DNA of 64,000 nt from Turnera subulata (Eukaryota > Streptophyta > Magnoliopsida > Malpighiales > Passifloraceae), in contig JAKUCV010007509.1 of assembly GCA_028386065.3 (NCBI GenBank), positions 107,431 through 171,430 on the forward strand, read 5' to 3'. The notes under the pieces are model-generated. The model did not search any database and had not been told where the DNA came from. It was given only the letters and a program-made list of their open reading frames with translations. Numbering within the stretch: position 1 is the first letter of the stretch; each line of letters starts with the position of its first letter. Of this stretch, positions 1 through 10,928 are shown piece by piece. The position numbers were made by a program, and so were the translations under genes.

Positions 1-252
1 CAAAAAAAAAACTAATATGTACTTACCTGCTCAATAATCACTAAAAGCACACATCCATCAAGTTGTTGGAATTCTAGAATGTTTAAAAAGGCGATGAGCC
101 TAACTTTTTGGCAACAGCATGCCTTAATATGATTTCACATTGAAAATGAGTCTCCAGACAAACACCCATACTTCATCTACCTCTATTTTCTATAGATTGC
201 CCTTGGGTATCAACTCTGAAATCTAACAAGGAATTCTTTCTCTCATTTGCAG
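1..252 (+). other. 3' part of WRKY R-type intron
   Basis: AT-rich sequence that ends in a good acceptor (pyrimidine-rich tract, then TTTGCAG at 246-252) directly before the zinc-finger exon. The intron interrupts an Arg codon in phase 2 just before SYYRC. This is the position of the conserved intron of group III WRKY genes. The WRKYGQK-bearing exon must lie to the left of the window. Confidence 0.75.
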
Positions 253-814
253 AAGCTACTACAGATGCACCTACAGAAATACTCAGAACTGTTGGGCCAC
301 AAAGCAGGTGCAAAGATCAGATGCAGACCCCACTCTATTTGAGATCAATTACAGGGGAATCCACACATGTTCTTATGGCAACCAGGCAAATCCACCAACA
401 ACGTCACCAAAAAAACGTGAACAAAAGGAGAAGAATAACAATAACCCTTATCAACAGCCATCAGAAGAAGCCCTCTTCAATTTTCAAAAAAGTCTAAGGG
501 TTGATACTCAGGACTTGGACGCTAAAGAGATGACATCTCCCTTTACTTTCCCTTCAACCTATGGGTGCATAAATAATGCTGGCAATTACTCTCCATTTCT
601 ATCTCCGGCCACACCTGAACCAAACTACTCTTCACCGTTCCAGATAAATAACTTTGGAGGCATTCAGAATTTGCAACGTTCAGAATCTGATTTCACAGAG
701 ATAATTTCAGCAAACACCTCAGCCACCAATTCTCCCATTGTGGACCTGGATTTCTCACTGGAGTCGGTGGAACTGGATCCAAATTTTCCATTCAACACTC
801 CATTTTTCTCTTAA
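253..814 (+). CDS. Group III WRKY transcription factor, last exon (partial)
   Basis: This is the final exon of a nuclear DNA-binding regulator of the WRKY family, whose members bind W-boxes and commonly act in stress, defence and senescence signalling. The exon opens in phase 2 with SYYRCTYRNTQNC and contains a complete zinc finger C-x7-C-x23-H-x-C ending in YRGIHTC. That spacing is diagnostic of group III (the WRKY30/41/53/54/70 kind). The WRKYGQK heptad is not here because it is encoded upstream of the intron. After the finger come a Lys/Asn-rich stretch and a Ser/Pro/Asn-rich tail with an acidic-hydrophobic end (DLDFSLESVELDPNFPF), plausibly an activation region. No internal start codon should be chosen: translation runs in from the previous exon. 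Stop TAA is at 812-814. Family assignment is firm. The exact orthologue cannot be decided from this part. Confidence 0.9.
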
Positions 815-1672
815 TTTCATCCAGCACCGAGATTGAGAATAAACAAGAACAAAACCTGGTTTAGAAAAACCTAACAAACCGGCTAGTACCATGTCTAGGT
901 TCTTGGTTGTATGGAGATCAAGGAAGGATGCCTGTAAAATAGGAAAATTTGTCTAATGCAAAGTTTTGAACCGTTTCTTATGAATAGCATTAGATAGTCA
1001 ATGTTCAAAAAAAGAGCATTAGATAGTCCAGATACCTTACTGCAGACAAGCTTCATAACCTTGAGATACCTTTCTGCAGAAAGATAAGAGGCCAAGGTCC
1101 CGAAAAGGGAAGAGAATCATAAGACAAAACATTGTGCACAGGAAGAATAGCAAATTGTATATATCATTTTAATTTCATACACTATATACCGGGATACTTG
1201 ACATGAGAGTTAGGCTACATAGTCTCTGTGATGGATGCACATTCAAAGACGATGTACAGCAGTTTTTCACACAAAATCACACAAAGTGATCAAGATTCTA
1301 AACAAGAATGCATGAGTACCATGGGATGCTCATGCATAAAAAGACAAATGACAATGGGAAAAAATAAGCGCAATAGTGAACTGGATAAATCACGAGGCCC
1401 CCAACAAGAGCCTTGACATTGGGCCAATATCTTGAGTTCTTGGACGATTAATGAAGTCTTCATAATTTTGTCAACGGGGCCAAGCAAATGGTGATGATTC
1501 TCTGAAGCAAAGCACCAGCAATATGAGCTGGACAAAGTAGAAATCAGCAAGAGAAGGCCAAAAGTCTGAAGTGATTAAGGCTCTTAAACATCGCCTACAG
1601 TGAGAAATAAAAGTGGAGTTAGCGTAAAAGAAATGAGAACCGAGTACAAACTTCCAAGTCTTGGTCATGTAC
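815..1672. other. Convergent intergenic region / 3' UTRs
   Basis: AT-rich sequence between the 3' ends of the WRKY gene (+) and the DUF3593-like gene (-). AATAAAC at 838-844 may belong to the WRKY 3' end. I see no further gene, and the short frames here show no domain or coding bias. Confidence 0.6.
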
Positions 1673-3481
1673 CTAGATGGAAGATTTCTCTTGCTCTTTG
1701 ATCTCGGGAGCAGGATTTGATTCTTCTTCCTCAGTATTGTTGGAATCCCTTAGAGCTTGTCTGAGCCCCAAAACAATGAACAGGTTTGTTAAGGTCAGAA
1801 GTGACTCAGCTCCACCATGCAACCAATCCACGTTGGATAATGAAGTACCATAACGCAGCTTTGCTTCTCAAAGACAGAAAATTAAGTTCCATTAATGTTA
1901 GGCATCAATATTAGAGTTGAAAGAATCGAAATTGATCTCACAAAGTGCGACATATTACCATAAATTCCAGCTGGTACTGCTCAGCAGATGCGATGCCAAC
2001 AAAGACCATTAGAGGAAAGTTAGTATGACTAAAGTAAAACTGTAGGCGACAACAAACATGTCATAATGCAAACAAATGCAAGTAGAATTCCCTTGCCGGT
2101 CGGAAAGAGAAAGTAAGCTCAATATAACTGTGTTAAAATTCCTTCCAAACAACACATCATACACCACTGTATAAGATTATTTCCCAAAATTGCAATCCTA
2201 CTATATTTTTTGTTGCTTTCTAGTTTTGTTAATCCTTTTTTTTTTTACTATCTTTGCTATCTAACACAAAAAGGGTGAATTCTTCGCAACCTTTTTATTT
2301 CTCTTGAACAGTCTTCATGACTTCACATGATCTGTGTGACAACTTTGCCATTGGCAGATCATATGTGTATTTTGGCATAGATGCCGTGGACTTGGGACCT
2401 GTTTCCAATTTAGACCAGAAAAATGCTATGCAACGTACCAACTCAACCAATTCTGATTTGACAACTACTTGGATAGTTAATATTGATTTGCCTCCATCAA
2501 ATTATATAATACACTCAGCTTTCCATAAGTTACTGCGACTAAAAAATGCTTCCTTATCATCACAATTGATTCCATATCACCATGGAATAAGTTTCAAGAA
2601 TATCACATCAAACAGAAAGAATCCGAACAAGGAAAATCTATCACCTTGGAATTCAACGTTGCTGGCAGAAACTTAGTTTTAAGTTTTAACCATGTGTTGA
2701 TTGGTAGACCTGGATTGCAACCTACACGGTAAAGCATTTGGTTCCCATATATGTGGAACTTTACTCGTTTGGATTCTTAAGTCAAACTCCAGTTTCAAAG
2801 CACCGAAATGGCAACTCAAATGGAAAGAGAAGCTCAGCCCCTCACACAACTCTCTACACTTCAAATTGTAATCACCATTCCCTACTGAAATTTCCAGCAA
2901 TAACAGAGGCTTCAACTCTACAACCACCAGTTAATATCTGAACTAAATTCATCCTTATTTGCTTCAAAGATACACACATAACATGAATTAAATTCCCTCC
3001 TAAAATTCACCTTTATTCCACACTTAATTTCACCTGATTCCCAAGGCATCATTCAAAATCATAGAAGAACCAATAGCAGCAACGTAAGTGGAAAACACTT
3101 ACTGGTGGCGCCAACAAAGGCGAGCAAGAAATAGAATCCAAAGAGGGTGAGCTTAGGAGCGGACTTGGATTTGGTGATGAAGTACAAGAACCCAAGGTAG
3201 GGAAACAAAGACAGGGCAAAAAGCTGCGAAGCAATGCTCTGTGAATCAATGTTAGGTGCCCAAGGGTCGACTGGAAGCAGCGAACCACCACACACAAATC
3301 GTCCTCTCCTCCTGTAGCCATTACTCGCCGGTCTTGTTTCTTGACAATACTTGAAAGTATTCCCTGCTCTAAATGGGTTCTTTTGAGGAATTTGCGAGAA
3401 AGAAGAAGAACCCAACAAGGAAACTGGGATTAGAGGACTTGCTGCTACTTTGCATGGAGGTTGCATAGAAGTGATCGTCAT
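1673..3481 (-). CDS. Chloroplast-targeted membrane protein, DUF3593-like, three exons
   Basis: Exons on the minus strand are 3481-3103, 1976-1959 and 1863-1673, which join to 195 residues. All junctions are GT-AG. The N-terminal ~70 residues are Ser/Pro/basic rich and fit a plastid transit peptide. The mature part begins near VDPWAPNIDSQS and holds hydrophobic segments around SQLFALSLFPYLGFLYF, LTLFGFYFLLAFVGAT and LLTLTNLFIVLGL, with conserved blocks IPAGIYAK and SNVDWLHGGAES between them, then an acidic tail. These blocks match, from memory, the DUF3593 family shared by cyanobacteria and plastids; its biochemical role is unknown to me. The middle exon is only 18 nt and encodes the core of IPAGIY. 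The family motif is restored only if it is included, which supports the model. A GAGAAG acceptor at exon 3 could add one codon. TGGGCC-type motifs (3630-3725) lie upstream, as is common in promoters of plastid and ribosomal genes. Confidence 0.82.
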
Positions 3482-4913
3482 TACAACAGAGATAGTAGTG
3501 CTCTCTGTCCTCCTGGTGAAGTTTATCTATGTTTTCATTTTTAGCGGATTAGAAGTTAAAGCGGAAAAAATCTAATTTTGTAGCTTCGATATTCGATTTT
3601 GATAACAGGATTCTCTTTTAGCCGTTTAGTTTTGGGCCTTTTTTAAGGCCTGGAACCAAAGGTCCATAAAAATGTTCAGACGAAGAACAAAAATGTATGG
3701 CCTTCTTATCTGCAAAGCTAAGGCCCAACTCCTTTTTTTTTGGGTATATATTTCCTTTCCACAATATTAATAATGGTTAGGGTGATGATATCTTATCTTT
3801 TTTTTGTTTTCGGAAGGAGATGATAAATATCTTTAGCTTAAAATGATGGGTAATGAGTTTCGGATGAAGAAACTTACTACGATGCTCATGAATCTTGGTT
3901 AAGAAGACAGCTTGTTATGATTGATTTAGCTAAATTGGCAAGATTAGGCTGTGATTTAAGATTTATTGGGAGATTTTGCTTGCCAATACAAGCATTATTT
4001 GATTCAAAAACAAAGATTAACAATGAAGTCGGCAAATATAAATGGACATAAAAGAAATTTTAAGTTAATAAAAAGAAGCTTTTCTTTCAGCTAGATATTG
4101 TTATTACCAAGCAACCAAGTCTGTCTATACTCTATAGACAATAGAGTAGTTGACATAAAAATACAATCACCTCAAGATTTCATATTTCACATCCTTATAA
4201 CTCATTCCTTCAAAACAGCATAATATGGGAGGACCCTAGAATTTCTCAATGCTATATACCAGCATGCAACGCAAGACTCGTGGGAGGAAAATTTGGACTA
4301 GAAATCAGACCAGTATGTACACCGACCAAATGGTTACCATTGGCATAACACATTGTACTGACAGGAAACAATACAATGTAACAATGGTTGATCAGCAGCA
4401 CAAATATTAAAAACACGGAATGTAGAGTTTCCAAAACATCAAAGAGACAAGTCATATCAATGCTCAAATGGAAATCTAGCTAGCACATCAACAAATCCAC
4501 AACCATGTGACTGATCTATGTTTAAACCTCATCAACAAAAACAGGCCGATCTATTGCTAAAACCTGCTGAATCCAAGTAATGAATCAGAGTGAGAAGATG
4601 AACAACGTCTACCATCAAAGCTACAGAACAGCTCAAAGCAGTAGCATAATCCCACAACAGAGACATAAACATAACTAAGCATCACCAACACTAGATTGCA
4701 ACAAGCACCAGATTATATTAACCAAACTTAAGCGTCATTAGATGGAAAGCATTCCTTACATATATCATAAACCAAAATCCGCATTTTCTCAAGTCTTGAC
4801 ACAAGAACTTAAAAAACCCATTAAAATTCTCGCTTCTCCCTAGCTACTAAACAGTTCCACAAGTAGACAACAAACACAGAAGCCGCAAGAACACAACAAA
4901 CAAAGCATGCCGA
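3482..4913. other. Intergenic region; promoter of DUF3593-like gene and 3' flank of RPS28
   Basis: The part near 3490-3730 is the likely promoter and 5' UTR of the minus-strand plastid-protein gene and contains GGGCC/GGCCC motifs. The part near 4500-4913 is probably RPS28 3' UTR and flank. Between them is AT-rich sequence without a recognisable gene or element. Confidence 0.5.
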
Positions 4914-5111
4914 TCAACGGAGCCTCCTGGCCTCCCTCTCGGACTCGAGCAGAGCTAGAATATCACCTTCCCTGACAGGTCCCTTGACGTTTCTCATGAT
5001 GAAACGGTTCTGGTCATCCAGAAACTTAACTCTGACCTGGGTCACCTGCCCCCTGGATCCAGTCCTACCCATCACTTTCACCACCAGAGCATGCTTGATT
5101 TGGCCGTCCAT
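4914..5111 (-). CDS. RPS28: 40S ribosomal protein eS28
   Basis: This is a 65-residue component of the small cytosolic ribosomal subunit near the mRNA exit and E-site region. The protein starts [18 protein letters not shown] and ends with the invariant tail [10 protein letters not shown]...[12 protein letters not shown], colinear along its whole length with plant and animal eS28. An ATG nine bases upstream would add MCR, but the acceptor TGTGTAG ends at 5113, so that ATG lies inside the intron and the start at 5111 is correct. The coding part is a single exon preceded by a 291-bp intron in the 5' UTR, an arrangement common in plant ribosomal-protein genes. It is intact with no odd residues. 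Confidence 0.97.
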   Translation of the reverse strand: MDGQIKHALVVKVMGRTGSRGQVTQVRVKFLDDQNRFIMRNVKGPVREGDILALLESEREARRLR

Positions 5112-5490
5112 TCTACACATAAAAACACCACGAACATCTCAAATAAAGTAACCCATCTAATACCCAACCAAAAGAGACCTTAAAGGTAACAACTTTAACC
5201 ACTAAATGCTTCCACTATTCAAAAGTTCCCGACTTTCAGCAATTATAGCAAGATCCCAGTATGGGTTTAGGGTTAACTAAGATATAACATGAGAACTATT
5301 TGCGACAAATTAAGGCAGGGAATTAAAAATAACTATGACAATTTCATGTTCTCTATAGGGGAAAAAGAATTAGACAAAAAAGACAAGAGAGAAATTATTG
5401 AACCTGAGCAAATATGAGAGCTGGAAGACAGACGGCGAAGAAGATGGAAAGAGCGGCGGCTGCTGCTTGCTATAATGTGTTGCTGTTAGG
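5112..5490 (-). promoter_or_regulatory. RPS28: RPS28 5' UTR with leader intron
   Basis: On the minus strand the leader exon ends GCTCAG at 5404, the intron runs 5403-5113 (GT...TAG), and the second exon opens one base before the ATG. The leader exon is pyrimidine-rich, as expected for a growth-regulated ribosomal-protein mRNA. A telo-box-like AAACCTAA sits near 5490. The exact transcription start is not determinable by eye. Confidence 0.65.
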
Positions 5491-5817
5491 TTTTCGCTAG
5501 AATAACATTCGTCCTAGGGTAAGCGAGTTATAAACGCGATGATATTTTTTATGACGGTTTTGCCCTTGCAGGTTTTGGGCGAGCGGACAGGGTGAGGGTT
5601 AATCAACGTTTATTACATTACCTTCCTTTTCGGTAAATTGTCGTCTCCGTTAATGGTATGGGCTAAGCAGAATTATCATTCACTTAACACCACACCACAC
5701 CACACCACATCTTGTTTGGAAAAATAATATACGACAAAAATTGGCTGCCTATATATTTAGTCAAGAGTAACCATGTAACATAACCCAGAAATGAGTTTTA
5801 TTGGAAAAAAATAACCC
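5491..5817. other. RPS28 upstream region
   Basis: Contains the RPS28 promoter side and AT-rich flank, including a short CACAC repeat at 5692-5707. No gene seen. Confidence 0.5.
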
Positions 5818-6445
5818 AAAAATGAGCTTTAAAAATGTTGAAGAATATTCATTTTGTTCTAGGGTTTTCCTTTTCTTTCTCTTAGAGAAAAATTCTAGAT
5901 CTACAACTCTCTTTCCGGCTTTAAGCTCCCCACCAATTAGTTTTTTTCTCTTTAGTTTTTCATTTTTGTTGGTTTATTCTCACTTTTTGTGCGTTTAATC
6001 TCACTTTTTGTGACTTTAATACTACTTTTTGTGGGTCTATTTTCTCCGTCAGGAGCTTTTCCACATTTTTTAGGTGATTCAAATAAGATTATGAGAGCCA
6101 AAAGTCATGGAAAAAGATTCGACTTCAAGAACAACTATCTGTCTACTGTAGAAATTCACCAATAAAGAGATCTTTTCCCCCCACAAGTATGCATCGTCTT
6201 CACCTGTTGGCTTGGTGGTTGTTGCACAGATGATACAGTTTATCACGCCCACGAGAGCAGAGTGCTTTTGTAAATCCTCTCTTTTGAAGGATATAGATCT
6301 CGCTGTGTGTTTTTTATGTTTAATTTTTCCCATATTTTTGTTCGATTAGATCTTCAATTATGTATCCTCCTCAGAACTTTTGATCTGTTTATATGAATGA
6401 AGAATGTTCCTTTATAAAAAAAAATTAAAAAATGAGCTTTTAAAA
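5818..6445 (+). mobile_element. Poly(A)-tailed retroposon, copy 1
   Basis: About 590 bp (5835-6427) ending in an A-run and flanked by a direct repeat of about 17 bp around AATGAGCTTT (5818-5834 and 6428-6445, one indel). The same sequence recurs at 41,453-41,985 with its own, different target duplication, so this is a mobile family inserted by target-primed reverse transcription. Shared blocks include GGTGATTCAAATAAGATT, CTACTGTAGAAATT and TTGGCTTGGTGGTTGTTGCA. No long reading frame and no clear tRNA-like head are visible. It could be a long SINE, a LINE 3' fragment or a retroposed transcript. Confidence 0.75.
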
Positions 6446-6481
6446 CGTAGTAGTCATATGTTCAACACAAAATTAGTAATT

Positions 6482-6662
6482 TATCCCGCTTTTAATTTTT
6501 TTTTTTGAAAAAGTTTAGGTTTTGAGGAGACTCCCCAACTCTAAGGGGAGGGCAAACCACTAGGCTCAACGCGGTGGGGTTTAAACACTTAACCAAATGG
6601 GAGTATTGAATGAACGTCAACCAACTAAGCCAACCTTTATTGGCTATCCTGCTTTTAAATTT
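6482..6662 (-). mobile_element. tRNA-type SINE
   Basis: About 147 bp (6498-6644) on the minus strand, flanked by a near-perfect 16-bp duplication built on TATCCYGCTTTTAA. Read on the minus strand it opens with a pol III A-box-like TGGCTTAGTTGG, carries a B-box-like GTTTAAACCCC, and ends in an A-rich tail next to the left duplication. These are the marks of a tRNA-derived SINE. Confidence 0.75.
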
Positions 6663-7223
6663 AAAAAAACCTACAGAAGTAAACATCTGACTTCTCGTTT
6701 AAGTGCGAAGGTATGTATTAATATTTAATTTCCAAAATAAAAAAATAGGTGAAGTTTGCATCTCACTTTTAATTAAATGTGAAAATAAAAAATTAATATT
6801 TAAGTTTCAAATAAAAAATTGTTTTAATATCTAGACTTGTAACGACAAATTTATGCATTTTTTACAGAAGTTGTTTACCTTTTAAATCTGTAATTAATAT
6901 TTACCGTGCATTTTCAACTTTGAAAATTATTTTACCACAAACCGAGAATCAGATTCCAAACTTGAGACTTGCTCCATGTCTCAGAAATTTTTGCGGAATT
7001 TCGTGCCTAAGTTGGATTTTTCGGATTTGGGAAAATTGGGAAAGATGGAAATACCCCTTGGTTAATTAATGAATAAAAAAATTGAGGGGTATTTTAGTCT
7101 TTTGTCAGCTAGATTTCTTGCAACCAAAATAATTTTCTAGACAACCTTACTTGCTCCTCCATGATTTCGTAGTATGATAGACAACTTTATTTCATGTCGT
7201 TAACCGGCCTGGCAGCAATTTTT
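6663..7223. other. AT-rich intergenic sequence
   Basis: No gene or repeat boundary recognised. The right end runs into the duplicated promoter block at 7224. Confidence 0.5.
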
Positions 7224-7377
7224 TGTCTACTCCACACCTTCTTCCTATAAATACCAAGCATTTCTTGCAAACCAAAGTACACCAACATCACCTACAAACA
7301 TGTCTACTCCACACCTTCTTCCTATAAATACCAAGCATTTCTTGCAAACCAAAGTACACCAACATCACCTACAAACA
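7224..7377 (+). promoter_or_regulatory. 77-bp tandem duplication containing a TATA box
   Basis: Two identical 77-bp units (7224-7300 and 7301-7377), each with TATAAATA about 20 bases from its start and a following A/C-rich leader-like stretch. The downstream sequence looks like a retroelement leader rather than a host gene, so this is probably the core promoter of a decayed LTR. Confidence 0.7.
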
Positions 7378-8324
7378 GCTTTCCAGTTAGAAATCAGCAG
7401 TCCATCACACTGCTGCAAACCTATATTTCTCCATTTACCCATTTCTATACCCATATACGCACGCAAAAAAAAAGAGAAGAGGTGGGAAAGAAGCCAAGCA
7501 AACAACGTTGTGCCCATCCTGCCAACCTCATGCACGACGCCGCCTGCAACCACCACCACCAATACACTCACCATTACCATACCACCAGAACCACCACCAT
7601 TACCATCTTCCTCAACTCGCAATGCTGTCGTCATCTCTAACTCGCCGTGCTACAACCATCGCTGCCTTGCCTCGCCTCGCCGAGTTTGACGTTGCTTAAC
7701 CCGCCATTTTCCTCTGCCCGCCTCGCCTCTACCACGCAGACCATTGGTCGACTCAACACGGCCTCGCGTGTCTCGTCCCTCGCCACGCACCGTCAACCAC
7801 TAACGAGGTTGTCTTGAACCTCGCACTCTCATCGTACGAGTCGGAGCCCTGCCGAGTTGGGTGAGTTGAATCGACCTATCAATTAGGTTGGTGACTGTGA
7901 GGACTTGGGCCAATGGCCTCATTACCTTATTCTTTCTTACAGCTAATAATCAAAGGAGTCGCCATCCTAATTTTATTTGTTGGAAAAAAAAACCATTAGG
8001 CATTACTTCTTTTCTTAGGCAATACATAAGTGACTGATTTTTAGCGAACCAGAGATTATTGGATTCGGGGGTTTGTCACCGGTAGGAAGGTATTAGGCAC
8101 CCCACCCGTGCTGAGGCGAATTCTTGTGCAGTAATTGAACCCTTTTTGTAAGCCTTGTGCGTGTGGATAGTGTGGAAATCAATGACAATAATGAGATAAA
8201 CAACAAAAAACTAAAAAGAAAGGGGGAGGGGAAAAGATTTGGCTTGAGTCTCCACCACTAGAGACCACCTATGTACCCCGGCAACCGGGTTCAAAGCTCA
8301 CGTAGTTCTTAACATGTAATCACA
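7378..8324 (+). mobile_element. Degenerate Ty3/gypsy leader, Tat/Ogre-like
   Basis: The stretch has a pyrimidine- and CpG-rich leader followed by GGAGTCGCCATCC near 7955 and a GAAGGTATTAGGCACCCC block near 8084. These blocks resemble the untranslated leader of Tat/Ogre-type elements. No gag or pol frame is present. The 130-codon Pro/Thr-rich frame beginning near 7300 does not look like a real protein. The element is cut at 8324 by the solo LTR insertion. Confidence 0.4.
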
Positions 8325-10928
8325 TGTAACAGCCCGGGTAAAAATTTGGATTTTTACCGGACTGTAAAAGTCGTTTTACCGTGATTTACTGTTGAATTAA
8401 TCTTGGGTAATTAATTCAAGGTAAATCGGGAGTCGTTTTTTGAAACCGAGGGTTTTTCCGCGCTCGTGATTTTCCCGTGAATTTTTCGGAACTAAGTTGG
8501 TATTTTTCGGGTTTCGGAATTTCTCAGAAATTCACACCGGAAAATAACTAAGGGGTATCAGTTATTTTCTGGTCCGGATCGGATTCGCCCGTAATGCAGA
8601 CGAAATTTTATTATTGATTCACATGATCAATAGTAAAATTTTCAGTTTATTTAAGGAGGCAGCCGGTGGAAGAGCAGAAGAAGAGAAGGAAAAAAAGAAA
8701 GGAGAGAAAAAGAGAGAAAAAGAAAAAGAGAGAAAAGAAAAAGAGAGGAAAAAAAAGAGAGGAAAAAGAAAAGAAAAAGAATAAGAAAAGAAAAAAAAAG
8801 AAAAACAGGAAAACAGTGAGAGGAAGAAGGGAAAAAATAGAAAAAAAAAGAAGTGAAAAAAAGAAAATCAGAAAATACAGAAAAAAAAGAAAGAAAACCA
8901 GAAAGAAAAAGAAAAGAAAATAAGAAAATGCAGAAAAAAAGAAAAAGGCGTGAACAGTGCGTCACCTCCCAGCGCCTCTGACACTGTGCACGGCGACGAG
9001 TTTCCCGCCGAGTCACGACGCACCGCCGCCACCATGACCCTCGCCACGCCGTCGCCGACCGAACCCTGCCTTCCCCGTCGCCTCACGCCACCAGACGCTC
9101 CGCTAGTTGCCGTTGACCCGCGGCGAAACCCGTGGATCTAGCTTTCCGCGCCTCTGCACCGCCCGTGGAGTCGCCGCCTCTCGCCGCGCCTCGCCTACCT
9201 TCCTCGAGCTGCGTCGCGCCTTCGCCGCCGTCCCCAAGGTAAGGATCCGTGTGCTGGACGGGTTGTGACCGGGTCGCGAGCCCCTGGGTTGCCGGGTCGC
9301 GCCTGGGCTGTCCGGATCCTTCTTTTTTTTATTATTATATTTAATAATATATATATATATATAATTCTGTTTATATAATTAATTTCTGTTAATTAATTTC
9401 TGAAAAAAAAGGGTAAATATTATTTTGGAAAATCATATGTAATATTCTGGGTTAGGGTTTTAGAGAAATATATATACTTTGATTCTTTAACTAAGATAAT
9501 TATGGTTTGTTTGTAAAATTATTATTATGGTTATTTGAAAAAGATATATACCTTGAAATTAATTTGTGGAAATTTAATATGTATATTATTTCATCTGGGA
9601 AATTATGATTTTATTATTTGTATATAAATATGTATTTTGAAAATTAAAGATAATTATATTTTAGTGTTGGAAAATATTATTATATATTTAGAAAAAGATA
9701 AATACTATATAAATACTTTCTGAAAATTATAAATAGGTTGTTATTTTCTGGAAAAATTATGGAGTTTATTATTTTGGAAAATTATAATTATTTTATGGAA
9801 ATATTTTGAAAAAGAATTTTAATTAAAGTATAGTACCGAAATTATATTCGGAAATACGTTCGGTAAAATATTTTCCGTAAAAGATAATAATATCGAGTAA
9901 GAACCGGGATGGATAATTTCGTAGTATTGGCATCATTGCATACCGAATATGTGCATTTATGTGTCTGTGTGATTTTGTTGTGTAGGTTTTTGGATATCGG
10001 GCAGTTTCCCGAGGAGCCGGCGTCGGACCGGTCATAGTTTCCGAAGTTGAGTAATCGGCCAAGGTGAGGATGGATTTCCTTCAATATGTGTCTATATTAC
10101 TCGGTTATCATGTTTTGATGATTGTGCATTGTCGAATGTGCTTTTGCTGTGTTTTGGTTCGGGATGTTAATCCCGGTGCTTGTTTGGTATTTTTGGGATG
10201 TTTATCCCGTGTTGATTTTCTATGTTTTCTTTTGGATTAAGTATAAAGGATTACTTAATGAATTGTGATGAGGATGTCGATCCTCGGTATTTTGGTTAGG
10301 GATGTCGATCCCTGAATTTGGTTTTTAATGATGATATAATTGTCACGTGGTAAGTAGAGGTACGACCGGATGGTTAGAGACTGTTTGTGGTGGCCATGAT
10401 CTGGGTTACTTGATAANACAGGTTGATAACCTGGTACGACCCTAGCTTATTCGTGACGGGGCCCGGTAAAGATAAAATTGGTAATTGGTTTTTATTTGAG
10501 TCTTTTGGTTGGGCTGTTTAGCCTGTGTTTTTGGACTTGAGTAATTTTTAGTTCCATATTGATCGTCTTTCCATTGTCGTGAGCACTTCGGACTCACCCC
10601 TCACCTGCGGGCTTTCTTCCCGTAGGATGAGTTGTTCATTGTACAGGTTGATGCATTCCAGACAGGCTGTGACGTTTCCCTTGGACGGGCTTGGATCCAT
10701 AGTTTGCATGTGTCGCATACAGTGTTAGTGAGTTTAAGTCTTCCGCTGTGCACTGTTGTTATATTTATAGGGCCAATGGGCCGGTATTATTATTTACGAT
10801 GTTTACTATTTTGGGCCGTTGGGCCGAGATATTCTTTTATACACTGTATGCTGGGCCTTAATTGGCCGGGTCGTCACAGTTTCGGCCTGTATTTACTGTG
10901 TACGGTAAATTCGGGTCGGGGCGTTTCA
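8325..10928 (+). mobile_element. Solo LTR (2.6 kb) of a Tekay/Del-like gypsy family
   Basis: Starts TGTAACAGCCCGGG, ends GGGTCGGGGCGTTTCA, and is flanked by a perfect 5-bp duplication TCACA (8320-8324, 10929-10933). There is no internal region, so it is a solo LTR left by recombination between two LTRs. It contains a TTTATTTAAGG promoter-like site near 8645, a long purine tract, a CpG-rich block, and the hairpin series near 10,160-10,313. An ambiguous base (N) stands at 10,417 where related LTRs have roughly 100 bp more. Confidence 0.9.
8662..8946 (+). repeat. Homopurine (GA) low-complexity tract in LTR
   Basis: About 285 bases that are almost exclusively A and G. The same position in the related LTRs (59,085-59,255, and as C/T on the minus-strand LTR at 61,493-61,690) is also purine-rich, so this is a family feature. 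The lysine-rich frame through it is not a gene. Confidence 0.8.

Noticed and set aside
308..310. GTG as start of the WRKY reading frame
   Set aside because: The frame is open upstream to a good acceptor at 252 and encodes the first half of the zinc finger, so this is an exon, not a start.
5112..5120. Upstream in-frame ATG that would add MCR to eS28
   Set aside because: It lies in the leader intron; eS28 proteins start at MDxQIK in plants.
7300..7689. Frame of about 130 residues after the duplicated TATA block
   Set aside because: Pro/Thr/Ser low complexity with no motif, starting inside the second repeat unit; it looks like retroelement leader sequence.
8666..8923. Open frame for a Lys/Arg-rich protein of about 85 residues
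   Set aside because: It is the translation of a purine-only tract inside an LTR; the opposite strand gives an equally long Phe/Leu/Ser frame.
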